A stretch of 64,000 bases of DNA from Rebecca billardiae RCC1528 (lineage: Eukaryota; Haptophyta), in the NCBI GenBank assembly GCA_965240325.2, contig OZ251232.1, positions 992,001-1,056,000 of the forward strand, given 5' to 3'. The position numbers and the translations under genes were made by a program. The notes below the pieces were generated by a model. The model searched no databases. It saw only the letters and a program-made list of their open reading frames with translations, and was not told where the DNA came from. This document shows, in pieces, positions 41,663 to 51,706 of this stretch (the first letter of the stretch is position 1; every line of letters starts with the position of its first letter).

Positions 41663-44600
41663 ATGGCCCGACTCGCGCCGACAGCACCGTGCATCTGCCC
41701 GCTCACGCTCGAGCCGCCGGCGGAGCCGATAACCACACCGTGCGGGCACACGTTCGAGCGTGCTGCGATAGAAGCGCACCGCAGGAGCGTTCGCTCCCGT
41801 GATATCGCTGCGACGTGCCCCATATGCCGACAGCCTCTCGCGAACGAGGAGACCGAGTGCTTCGGCCTTGCTGTCAACGTGGCGATGCGAGATGCCGTTC
41901 GCGAGTGGGAGGCGGCGCGCGACCTCGCGCAGGACCCCTGGTCGTCAGCGCACACGCGCACGTTTGAGGTCGCCGACCTCTCCATCGCGCAAGGCCGGCC
42001 GCTCGGCCGCGGGGCATTTGGCCGTGTCCGCCGGGCTTCCCTTCAGCCTGAGGGGCTCGAGGTCGCCGTGAAGCAGGTGCCGACCGACGACGACGCGACA
42101 GCGCGCACTGCCAAGCGCGAGCTCGACGCGCTCAGTCGGCTGCGCCATCCGCACATCGTGCAGCTTCTCGGTGTGGTCAACCATGCCGACGATGGCGAGG
42201 TCTGGCTGGTGCTCGAGCTCGCCGAGCACGGATCCCTGCGATCGCTCCTGGGGAGCGGAGCCGCTCGCACGGCCGCGTTCGGCTCTGACGTTGCGCTGCC
42301 GGGCGTGACGCGCACCTTCTTCCGAATTGCGGGCGAGGTCATGTGCGCGCTTGCATTCCTGCACAGGCACGGCGTGACGCACGGTGACATCAAGCCGGAG
42401 AACGTGCTCATCTATGCTGGCGGCGCGGCCAAGCTCGCCGATTTTGGCCTCGCGTCGATATCTGAGACGATGCGCGAGAAAGGGCTGCGCCTGTCGTCGT
42501 CGAGCGCGAGCGTTGGCCCGCGCGGCACGGCTGGCTACATGGCACCAGAGGTTGCGCGCGGCGCGGCGAAGCCTTCTCCGCCATCCGATGTGTTCAGCGC
42601 CAGCATCGTGCTCGCGTACATGCTTTCCGGCGAGACGCTCTTCAGCAACGTCGCCAACCACGATCCGTTCGTGCTCACGAACGCGATCATCCAAGGCGCG
42701 CGGCCGAGGCTCAGCGCGCCTGTGCACCACCACGAGCAGGCCCTGCACGAGCTGCTCGCGGGCATGTGGTCGGACTCTGCCGCACTGCGACCGCAGGCTG
42801 CTTCCGCGAGGATCGAACTGCGCTCGATGATGGAGCCGGGGGGTGACGAGCGGCCAGCCAGCGGGGCGCGCACGGCGGCTGCAGAAGCAGAGCGCGCTGC
42901 TGCGGAAGAGGCGAGGCGCACGGCGGGTGCAGAGACGGCGCCGCGTGCGGCGCCGCCCGTCCGCGCCGCTGCGGAGCAGCCGCACGCAGCGGCGCCGCCC
43001 GTCCGCGCTGCAGCGGAGCAGCCGCGCGCGGCGGCGGCGCCGCCACCCGTCCGCGCCGCTGCGGAGCAGCCGCGCGCGGCGGGGGCGGCGCCACCCGTCC
43101 GCGCCGCTGCGGAGCAGCCGCGCGCGGCGGCGGCGCCGCCACCCGTCCGCGCCGCTGCGGAGCAGCCGCGCGCGGCGCCGCCTCCAGTCCGCGCCTCTGC
43201 GGAGCAGCTCGAGGCGCTTGCACGCGCTGTGGGCGTGGGCTCAGCAGAGGCGCTGATGGGGCTGGAGAAGGCGGAGTGGGAGAGGAAGACGGCGGTGGCG
43301 GCGCACGCGCAGGCGATCGCGCACCTCGCCGCGCACAGTGCCAAGCTGACCAAGCTCCGTCTCGACGGGACGGGCGTGGACGGCGAGTGCGTGCGGCTGC
43401 TGTCGCAGGCACTGCAGGCGGACAGCTGCCGGCTGCAGTGGCTCTACCTGAGGTACGCGCACGCACGGTGGGGCGAGCGGGGCGGCGGGCGGCGCGTGCG
43501 GTGTAGTGGGGGAAGGACGGGCCGCGCGTCGTGTGCAGCGCGTGCACCCGCGCGTGCACCCGCGCACGGCGCCGCAGCAGCGCCGTCGCGCGAGGCTGCG
43601 GCAGCGCCCGGCGCGCGCCCCACATCGCGCGTCACCCCACGGCGGGCGGCGCGCGCGGCCAGTGCGGCAGCGCGCGCTCAGCATGGCGGTGGACGGTGCG
43701 GTGCGGTGCGGTGCGCGTGGTGCGCAGCGGCGTGGGCTGACACTGCCCACCCCACCCCGCGCGACCGCGGCGCTCGCCTCTCCGCGCTTCCCCTCCCCTC
43801 GGCGTGCCTCCGCTGTGCACACAGCTCCAACCAGCTGACGGACGTCTCCGGCACAGCGCTGGCGGAGGCGCTCCGCACCAACACCAAGCTGCAGTGGCTC
43901 TGGCTGCAGTACGCGCACGCACGGCGCGGCGAGGGGGGCGGCGCGCGGCGCGGGCGGAAGGGGGGTGGGGGGGGCTCGCGCGCCGTGCGCATCGCGCGCA
44001 CGTGCGAGCACCCGCGCACGGCGCCGCAGCAGCGCCGTCGCGCGAGGCTGCGGCAGCGCCCGGCGCACTCGCCGCGCGGCGCGCGCGCCGCCCCTTGGCG
44101 TGTGGCGGCGCGTGCGCAGCGGTGCGGAGCGGTGCGGTGCGCGGCGCGTGGTGCGCAGCGGCGTGGGCTGACACTGCCTACCCCACCCCGCGCGACCACC
44201 GCGCTCGCCCCTCCGCGCTTCCCCTCCCCTCGGCGTGCCTCCGCTGTGCACACAGCTGGAACCAGCTGACGGACGTCTCCGGCACAGCGCTGGCGGAGGC
44301 GCTCCGCACCAACACCAAGCTGCAGGGGCTCTGGCTGGGGTACGCGCACGGATGGCGCGGCGAGGAGGGCGGCGCGCGGCGCGGGCGGAAGGGGGGGGTG
44401 GGGGTGGGGGGGGGGGCTCGCGCGCCGTGCGCATCGCGCGCACGTGCGAGCACCCGCGCACGGCGCCGCAGCAGCGCCGCCGCGCGAGGCTGCGGCAGCG
44501 CCCGGCGCACTCGCCGCGGGGCGCGCGCGCCGCCCCTCGGCGTGTGGCGGCGCGTGCGGTGCGGTGCGGTGCGGTGCGGTGCGCGGCGCGTGGTGCGCAG

Positions 44601-46093
44601 CGGCGTGGGCTGACACCACCCACCCCACCCCGTGCGACCGCGGCGCTCGCCTCTCCGCGCTTCCCCTCCCCTCGGCGTGCCTCCGCTGTGCACACAGGTA
44701 CAACCAGCTGACGGACGTCTCCGGCACAGCGCTGGCGGAGGCGCTCCGCACCAACACCAAGCTGCAGACGCTCTGGCTGAGGTACGCGCACGCACGGCAC
44801 GGCGAGGGGGTCGGCGCGCGGCGCGGGCGGAAGGGGGGGGTGGGACGGGGGCTCGCGCGCCGTGCGCATCGCGCGCACGTGCGAGCACCCGCGCACGGCG
44901 CCGCAGCAGCGCCGTCGCGCGAGGCTGCGGCAGCGCCCGGCGCACTCGCCGCTTGGCGCGCGCGCCGCCCCTCGGCGTGTGGCGGCGCGTGCGGTGCGGT
45001 GCGGTGCGGTGCGGTGCGCGGCGCGTGGTGCGCAGCGGCGTGGGCTGACACCACCCACCCCACCCCGTGCGACCGCGGCGCTCGCCTCTCCGCGCTTCCC
45101 CTCCCCTCGGCGTGCCTCCGCTGTGCACACAGCCTCAACCGGCTGACGGACGTCTCCGGCACAGCGCTGGCGGAGGCGCTCCGCACCAACACCAAGCTGC
45201 AGGTGCTCTGGCTGCAGTACGCGCACGCACGGCGCGGCGAGGGGGGCGGCGCGCGGCGCGGGCGGAAGGGGAGGTGGGAGGGGGGCTCGCGCGCCGTGCG
45301 CATCGCGCGCACGTGCGAGCACCCGCGCACGGCGCCGCAGCAGCGCCGTCGCGCGAGGCTGCGGCAGCGCCCGGCGCACTCGCCGCGGGGCGCGCGCGCC
45401 GCCACTCAACGTGTGGCGGCGCGTGCGCAGCGGTGCGGTGCGGTGCGCGGCGCGGCGCGTGGTGCGCAGCGGCGTGGGCTGACACTGCCCACCCCACCCC
45501 GTGCGACCACCGCGCTCGCCTCTCCGCGCTTCCCCTCCCCTCGGCGTGCCTCCGCTGTGCACACAGCGGCAACAAGCTGACGGACGTCTCCGGCACAGCG
45601 CTGGCGGAGGCGCTCCGCACCAACACCAAGCTGCAGCAGCTCGACCTGAGGTACGCGCACGCACGGCGCGGCGAGGGGGGCGGCGCGCGGCGCGGGCGGA
45701 AGGGGGGGGGGGGGGGGGGGGGGGGGGCTCGCGCGCCGTGCGCATCGCGCGCACGTGCGAGCACCCGCGCACGGCGCCGCAGCAGCGCCGTCGCGCGAGG
45801 CTGCGGCAGCGCGCGGCGCACTCGCCGCGGGGCGCGCGCGCCGCCCCTCGGCGTGTGGCGGCGCGTGCGGTGCGGTGCGGTGCGGTGCGGTGGGCGGTGG
45901 GCGGTGCGCAGCGGCGTGGGCTGACTCTGCCCACTCCACCCCGCGCGTCCGCGGCGCTTGCCTCTTCGCGCTGCCCCTCCCCTCGGCGTGCCTCCACTGT
46001 GCACACAGCGGCAACCAGCTGAGCGATGCTCAGAAGGCCGCCATCAAACAGGCCTGGACAGGCAGTGGCCGCAGCGGGGACCTCCACACCTAG
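41663..46093 (+). CDS. U-box / protein kinase / LRR receptor-like protein, 7 exons
   Basis: Exons are 41663-43452, 43825-43908, 44256-44339, 44698-44781, 45133-45216, 45567-45650 and 46009-46093 (764 aa). Residues 8-80 are a U-box E3 ligase domain (CICPLTLEPPAEPITTPCGH...TCPICRQPL). The kinase domain (about 105-370) has GRGAFG, Lys137, catalytic loop HGDIKPEN at 240-247, DFG at 260-262 and GYMAPE. It is non-RD but otherwise looks active. A linker with five to six PPVRAAAEQPRAA repeats follows, then the shared helical module and first LRR, five one-exon LRRs and the capping tail (GNQLSDAQKAAIKQAW). Introns are phase 2, GT..AG, 347-372 nt and near-identical to each other. U-box and kinase suggest ubiquitin and phosphorylation signalling triggered by LRR recognition, which is inference. 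The first in-frame ATG is at 41663. Confidence 0.85.
42950..43210 (+). repeat. In-frame PPVRAAAEQPRAA linker repeats
   Basis: Five near-identical copies plus a final variant (PPVRASAEQLEAL) encode a flexible Pro/Ala linker between the kinase and LRR parts. The sister genes carry one to two copies, so the linker has expanded in this gene. Confidence 0.85.
43453..46008 (+). repeat. Homogenised LRR exon/intron cassette array (5 cassettes)
   Basis: Five 84-nt phase 2-2 exons each encode one 28-residue ribonuclease-inhibitor-like LRR. The central block from LTDVSG to NTKLQ is identical at base level in all five. Differences fall at the two residues before Asn (SS, HW, GY, SL, HG), the Q/R/K after it, and the x positions of the following LxLx strand (W/W/Q, G/W/G, T/W/R, V/W/Q, Q/D/R). 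The introns share the same donor, G-run, middle and acceptor. Confidence 0.88.
45702..45727 (+). repeat. Poly-G run of 26 in an LRR intron
   Basis: The sixth intron of the U-box gene has an uninterrupted G run about 50 nt after its donor. Shorter G-rich runs sit at the same place in every other intron of this gene, and on the minus strand in the EDR1-kinase gene. Its length may be uncertain because homopolymers are error-prone. Confidence 0.8.
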
Positions 46094-46416
46094 GGATGCC
46101 TGGAGGATGGCACGCGTTGGGCAGTGTGGGCGCGCGCAGCCGTCGGTCTGCATGCCCGCTCCCCGGGCGCCGACTGCGCCGCCAGCCGCCGCGTCCGCAG
46201 CCGCGGGCCGTCCCGCCCCAGCCTGCGCACGCGGCCTGGTCGCATTACTATACTACTAGATAGTCTCATTCATCCCGCCCGCTGTCGCGAACCGGCGCCG
46301 CTTTCTAGTCTTCGCCCTCCCTCCAGACCTGCTCCTTGATTCCTTGAATCTCGTCATCACAGTGTCCATGGCAACAGCGCGGTGGCCGGCGTAGGGAGCC
46401 CGACGGGTAACACTGC
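46094..46416 (+). other. 3' flank of the U-box gene and short intergenic gap
   Basis: The first 150 or so bases are almost identical to the 3' flank of the EDR1-kinase gene (430-569, inverted). The rest is unremarkable and leads to the next plus-strand gene. No further gene is seen. Confidence 0.6.
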
Positions 46417-47815
46417 ATGCGTGCCCTGGGCATGGGCCGCGCGGCCGGCAGGGCGCGCGAGCTCGTGCTCATCACGGATCCTGGGCCGGACCCGGACGAC
46501 GTGAAGGTCTGCGCGTGCGCCCCCTCCTCCCGTTCGCTGCCGCCGCGCGTCGTCGCCGCGTGCGCCGCGCTGATCGCCCTTGTCCGCGCGCCCGCCCGCC
46601 CGCTGCGACTCGCCTCGCCGCCGCAGGCGATCCTGATCGCCGGCACGCTGCACAAGCGCGGCGACATCGTTCTGCGCCTCGTCGTCACGAACGGCGGGCA
46701 GCAGGCCCGCAATCGCGCGAGGCTCGCGCGCTGCCTGCTCGACGCTCTCGGCGTGCGCGCCGTGCCTGTCGCGGTCGGTAGCGCAGGCCGGCCGTACACG
46801 CCTGTCGCGCACGAGTACGCGCTCGCGGGGTACGACGCGGTGGACGAGGCGACGCTCGACCCGGACGCGCACGCCTCGCTCCTCGGCGTGCTGCGCAGCG
46901 CGCGCGAGCGCGCGCTCACCGTCGTGTGCATCTCGAGCCTCCGAGATCTGGCGGACGTGGCCGCGGCCGAGCCCGCGCTGCTGCTGTCCAAGGCTGAGCG
47001 CGTGGTGGTGCAGGCGGGGCTGGAGTACGACGAGGGCGCGGCGCGGTGGCGCCCCGACACGAGCATGAACAACGAGTTCGACCGCGACGCCGCCGCCGCC
47101 GTGTACGACTTCTGCTTCGGCCGCGGGCTGCCGCTGACCGTTGTCTCGCGCCACGCGGTGCCGCAGCTGCCGATGCAGCTGGCGCGCTCGTTCGCCGAGC
47201 GCACGGCGTCGCCCGTGATGGCGTACCTCGCGAACGCGCAGTTCCTCGGGCTGGCGGGCCTGTGGCAGAAGCTGTGCGCGGGCGAGCTCCCCGCGCGCTG
47301 CACCAAGCAGTGGTACTTTGAGACCTTCTGCGGCGTGCGCGCGAAGCAGTTTGCGTCGAAGGGGCTTCAGCAGCTGGGCGCGGACGCGGACATCGTGCCG
47401 CACCTGAACGGGTACGTGAAGCCGTACGACGTGTGCGCGCTGATGACGGTGCTGCCGGGCAAGCCGGGCGCGGCGTACGCCGCGTGCCCCGTCGCGGATC
47501 CGCGCACGCCGGCCTCGCCGCCGTCCGGCGCCGCGACGCGCTCGCCGCCGCAGCAGGCAGCGCCGGCGCCGCCGGCCGCGCAGCCGGCGGCAGCACACAG
47601 GCTGCACCTCACGGCCGAGCACGCGATCGGCGTGGAGCACGTGGTGCAGCTGCTGCGCAACGTGTACCACGACGTCGTGCTCGCCACCGCGCCCGAGCCG
47701 AAGCTCAACCCGCACCTCGCCCGGGCGCTCCCCACCGACAGGCGAGAGCTGCGTGCCAACTCGCTCGAGGGACCGCCACGGCTCGACGCGCCGTCGTGGC
47801 GCGGCCGGCTGCGGC

Positions 47816-47854
<39 letters not shown>

Positions 47855-49920
47855 CGGCGGACGCGGTGCTCAGCGCCGCGGAGATCATCGAGCTCTTCCA
47901 CCTCAGCCTCGCGCGCACGAGCGCGCGGCTGCAGCACGTCACCCGCGTCGCGTCCGCGGGCGGCGTGGCTCTCTTCCTGCTGTCGGTCGCTGTCGTGTTT
48001 TTGGCCTTTGACACGCCGCCGCCGCCGGGCGCGGGGCGCGAGCAGCTGGCGACGCGCGAGCTGGTGGGGCAGGCGGCGTTCAACCTGGCGGACCTCTCGA
48101 TCGCGCTGGGCGTGCTCGCCCTGCAGCCCATCGACTCGCACCGCGCCGCGACGCGCGCGACCACCGTCGCCATCGTCGCCGCCACGGTGCTCTACGCCGT
48201 CCCGGGGATCCCTCAGACGGTCGAGGCGCTGGGCTCCGACCCGCCGGGCGGGTACGGACTCTCGGAGGTGCGCGGCTGCAGCGAGGACATCAGCCGCGGC
48301 TGGCGGGTCGCGATGGGCGTGCGCCAAGGGCAGAGCATCCTCGTGTACTTCGGCTTCGACCTGTGGCTCGTGCTCGTGTGGCTGCGCACGCGCCGGCAGC
48401 CGGCGGGCATGGCGCAGGTCGTGCGCGTGCGCGCGCTCTGGACGGCGTGCATGCTCAACCTCGCGCTGCAGGCGTGCCCGCGCGCGCCGCTCCGGATCGC
48501 GCGCTGCTTCGACGCGCAGGCGCGCGGCGAGGGCAACCCGCCGTGGTTCCTCCCGTGGCTCGTCCCCATGTACGCCCTCGCGCTCGCACTCAACTGCCTG
48601 ATGCTCGCGCCAGGCGGCCGGCTGCGAGTGCAGGGGCTGCTAGCGCGCTCGGCGTGCGCCGGGCGCGGGGCCCTAGCGCGGCCGCGCGCGCACGCAGAGG
48701 CCGCGCTCGCGCCGCTGATCGGGTACGGCTCGCTCACCGCGCTCGAGCCCTCGCGCGTCGTGCCCGAGGCTCTGCGCAACCTGCGCGCCGCCAGCCTCGG
48801 GCCAGACGCCCTGCGCTACGCGCGCTTAAGCGGCGGCGGCGGCGGCGGCGGCGGCGGCCGGGCCGACAGCGGCGGCGGCGGCGGCGGCGGCTGGCCTGAC
48901 AGCGGCGGCGGCGGCGGCTCCTCGCGCCATGGCTCGGAGGTGAGCCGCGGCTCGGACGGCGGGAGCGAGGCGCCGCTCACGCCGGGCAGCTGCGCCCGCC
49001 GCTCCCCCAGCTCGCTCTCGAGCCGGCTCGGCGGCCGGCTCAGCCTCTCGCTCAGAACGACCGGCGCGGCGGTGCGCAGCGCGACCGCGTCGCTGCGGCC
49101 GCCGCGCGCTGCGTTCAACGCGCCGACCACGCTCGTGGACCTGCGGCAGGACCGCGCGCTGCGGCCGGAGGTGCTGGACGCGTTCGTGCTCCACTCGGAC
49201 ATCGACGCGGAGGCGGAGCGGCGCAGCGCGCTGCGCCGCTGGGCGCGCACCTTCCACGCGCGCCACGGCCGCTACCCCGCGGTCTGGCTCGACGCGCTGT
49301 GCGCAGACCCGGTGCTTGACCGGCGCGAGGCGCTGGCGCACGAGGTGGTCGCGATGTGCCGCGCGCGCACGCTGCTCTGCCTGGTGGGCACGAGCTTCGT
49401 CGCGCGGCTCGCGTGCATCGGCCGCCTCCTGGCGTGGCGCGCGACGGGCGGCTCGCTCGAGGATGTCGAGGTGCTCGTCGTCGGCCGCTCCGAGGCGGAG
49501 TACCGCGCCGTCGTCGCGGCCGTCGATGCGTTCCACGTCGTGTATGCCGAGCACAACCGCCCTGACGCGCCGGCGGCCGGCGGGGGCTCGGCGGGCGCGG
49601 CGCGCGGCGGGCGCGGCGGCGCGCGCGCGCGCATCAGCGGGGCGCGCGACGACCAGGGCCCGCTCGTCCACTCGATCGAGCTCGCGGGCCCGCCGAGCGT
49701 GAACGAGCTCGTGCGCTCGCTGCTGCCGCCCGTGCAGCGCGCCGCGGACGAGGCGATCGCCGCGCTCGCGGCCGCGGGCGGCGGCATGATCAGCGCAGGG
49801 GACGACTCGTCCGCTGAGAGCGCCGGCGCCGCCGGGCGGGCCTCCGTTCTGGACGCGGTCGCGCCAGCCAGAGCCGGCGGCGTCGCCGGCGGGCAGGACA
49901 AGCTGCGTGCCCGCGTCTAG
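46417..49920 (+). CDS. Nucleoside hydrolase - multi-pass membrane - TIR-like fusion protein, 1127 aa
   Basis: Exons are 46417-46506 and 46627-49920 (intron GT..AG, phase 0). Residues about 15-300 match the nucleoside hydrolase family: the Asp cluster DPGPDPDD split by the intron, LRLVVTNGGQ, RARLARCLLDALGV and VGSAGRPY. An Arg/Gly-rich linker is followed by about five hydrophobic helices (SAGGVALFLLSVAVVFLAF through WFLPWLVPMYALALALN, about residues 470-690). After Gly/Ser-rich linkers, a C-terminal domain (about 865-1000: DAFVLHSD, YPAVWLDALC, LLCLVGTSFVARL) resembles TIR-like modules common in protists. Where those have WCxxE, this one has RLACIGRLL, so the catalytic Glu seems lost. The parts would link purine/nucleoside breakdown to a membrane-anchored TIR-like scaffold; function is unknown. 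It lies directly downstream of the U-box LRR gene. Confidence 0.7.
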
Positions 49921-50040
49921 CGGGCGCTACAGTAGCGGCGGTCATCAGTGACGAAGCCTCAGCGATGCGCCATGATCAGGACCCAGAGCGGGCGAGAGCC
50001 GCCATCTTGTCGTCGAATAAAAGCGCGCCAGCAGCCCAGC

Positions 50041-51164
50041 ATGGCGCCCGACGTCCAAGACGATGACAAAGATGATGATGGCGATGATGATCTCTCGTGG
50101 CTGGCGGCGGAGGTGCGCGACCTGTGGGTGCCACGTGGCGCGCACGCCGTGCCTCGCCTCCCCGCTCCCCCCGACCCGCTCGACTTTCTGCGCGCGCACG
50201 TGATGATGAGCGTGCCGTGCATCGTGCGCGGCGGCATGGACGGGCCCGAGTGGTCGCGCGCGCGCGCGTGGACGATCGACTCGCTGGCCGCGCGCATGGG
50301 CGACGCTGAGGTGAGCATCAACGTGACACCCGACGGCCTGGGCGACGCCGTGAAGCGCGAGGGCGGCGCCGCCCTCTTCGTCAAGCCCGAGGAGCGGCGC
50401 ATGCCCTTCTCGCGCTTTGCGGAGCTGCTGCGCGCGGGCGCGGACGCGGCGGGCGAGGTGGTGTACCTGTCGGAGCAGAACGACAACCTGCGCACGGAGC
50501 ACGCGGCGCTCGTCGAGGACGTGCCCGCGTCCGTCGACTGGTTCGCCCGCGCCGTCGGCTGCGAGCCCGAGGCGCTCAACCTCTGGGTCGGCGACGCGCG
50601 CGCCGTCACGTCCGCGCACTCAGACACGTATGAGAATCTGTACTGCGTGCTGGCCGGGTGCAAGCGCTTCACGCTGCTCCCGCCAACCGACCCGATCGGC
50701 GAGGACCTGCTCGAGCGCGCTCCGGCGCGGTACGTGCGCGCGCCCGGCGGCGCGTGGGCCATCGAGCGCGACGCGCCCGGCCCGGGCCCGGCGCGTGTCC
50801 CGTGGATCGAAGCGGACCCGGCCGACTCGGCGCAGCTGCGCGCCGGCTCGGCGGCCGTGACGATCGACGTGCGCGCGGGCGAGATGCTGTACCTGCCGTC
50901 GATGTGGTACCACCGCGTGACGCAGACCGAGCCCACCATCGCCGTCAACTACTGTGCGCGCGCGCGCGCCCAGGCCGCGCCGCGCCGCGCGCCGCACCCG
51001 CCTCTGTGCCACGATCGCGCCGCGCGCTCATGCGCCCCGGCTGCGTCGTGGCGCGCGCAGGGCACGACACCATGGCTGCAGGCGTCAGCCCCGTGCAGCT
51101 GTTCGCGCAGTTCGTCCGCCGGCTGCAGCGCCGGCGCGCGCAGCAGACCGCGGCTGCCTCATGA
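50041..51164 (+). CDS. JMJD7: JmjC-domain lysyl hydroxylase/peptidase, JMJD7-like, 2 exons
   Basis: Exons are 50041-50953 and 51061-51164 (338 aa; a 107-nt GT..AG intron splits the Trp codon of NYW). The sequence follows JMJD7: LNLWVGDARAVTSAHSDTYE then NLYCVLAGCKRFTLLPPTD, VPWIEADP, AGEMLYLPSMWYHRV and IAVNYWHD. The 2-oxoglutarate/Fe(II) triad is H193, D195 and H291. Animal JMJD7 hydroxylates a lysine of DRG GTPases. The protein is probably cytosolic or nuclear. The start at 50041 is the ATG before an acidic stretch; an open frame with another ATG continues upstream but looks non-coding. It sits 120 bp from the preceding gene on the same strand. Confidence 0.88.
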
Positions 51165-51706
51165 CCGCCCCGCTTTTGTCGCGGGGCTGCCGTGTGACCG
51201 TGTCTGCCTGTGCGTGCCGTGAACGGCTTCGTCGACAGAATGTGCGCCAGCCGACTACAGGTCCTCGATTCCAACCGCATCGCCTGCACCACAACGTACC
51301 ACATGATGCGCGTCACGGGCTCTGCCAGACGTCGCAGCCCCCGGGTGTCACGAGTCGAGTCAGGTGGCGCAGCCGGAAACTGGAAAGCCGCGCCCAAAAC
51401 TCCAAAAGGCCAATTGCCGATATAAGACGGCCATTGTCCGGGCAGGCACAGCCGCGTGCACCGGACGCCACGCGCGTTGTTGAAACGTCTTGTCCGTTTC
51501 GAGCTCGGCGAAAGGCGCGGGCCGAAATTTGGCCAATTCCCCTATTGAGCATGAACCCGCTCACGGCCGCATCATCAAGGAGGCTCGGAACTGTGCGAGC
51601 CAAAAGGCATCGCCGCTCGTTCGCACCACCCAGCGCTCGGGACTGCCGACGAGAGGCTCGCCTTTCAGCCAGCTCGCGCGCCCGGGGACGAGTGCGCCGC
51701 GCGGCG
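51165..51706. other. Intergenic region, upstream of the IQ-repeat gene
   Basis: This is the spacer between JMJD7 and the IQ/doublecortin-like gene, less GC-rich than its neighbours. Open frames pass through it but lack recognisable motifs. It presumably holds the promoter of the downstream gene. Confidence 0.4.

Noticed and set aside
43241-46153. 970-residue open frame antisense to the U-box LRR gene (runs from 46153 down to 43241)
   Set aside because: It is the mirror image of the repeated cassettes. Its repeats follow the LRR exons and introns exactly, and it contains no domain.
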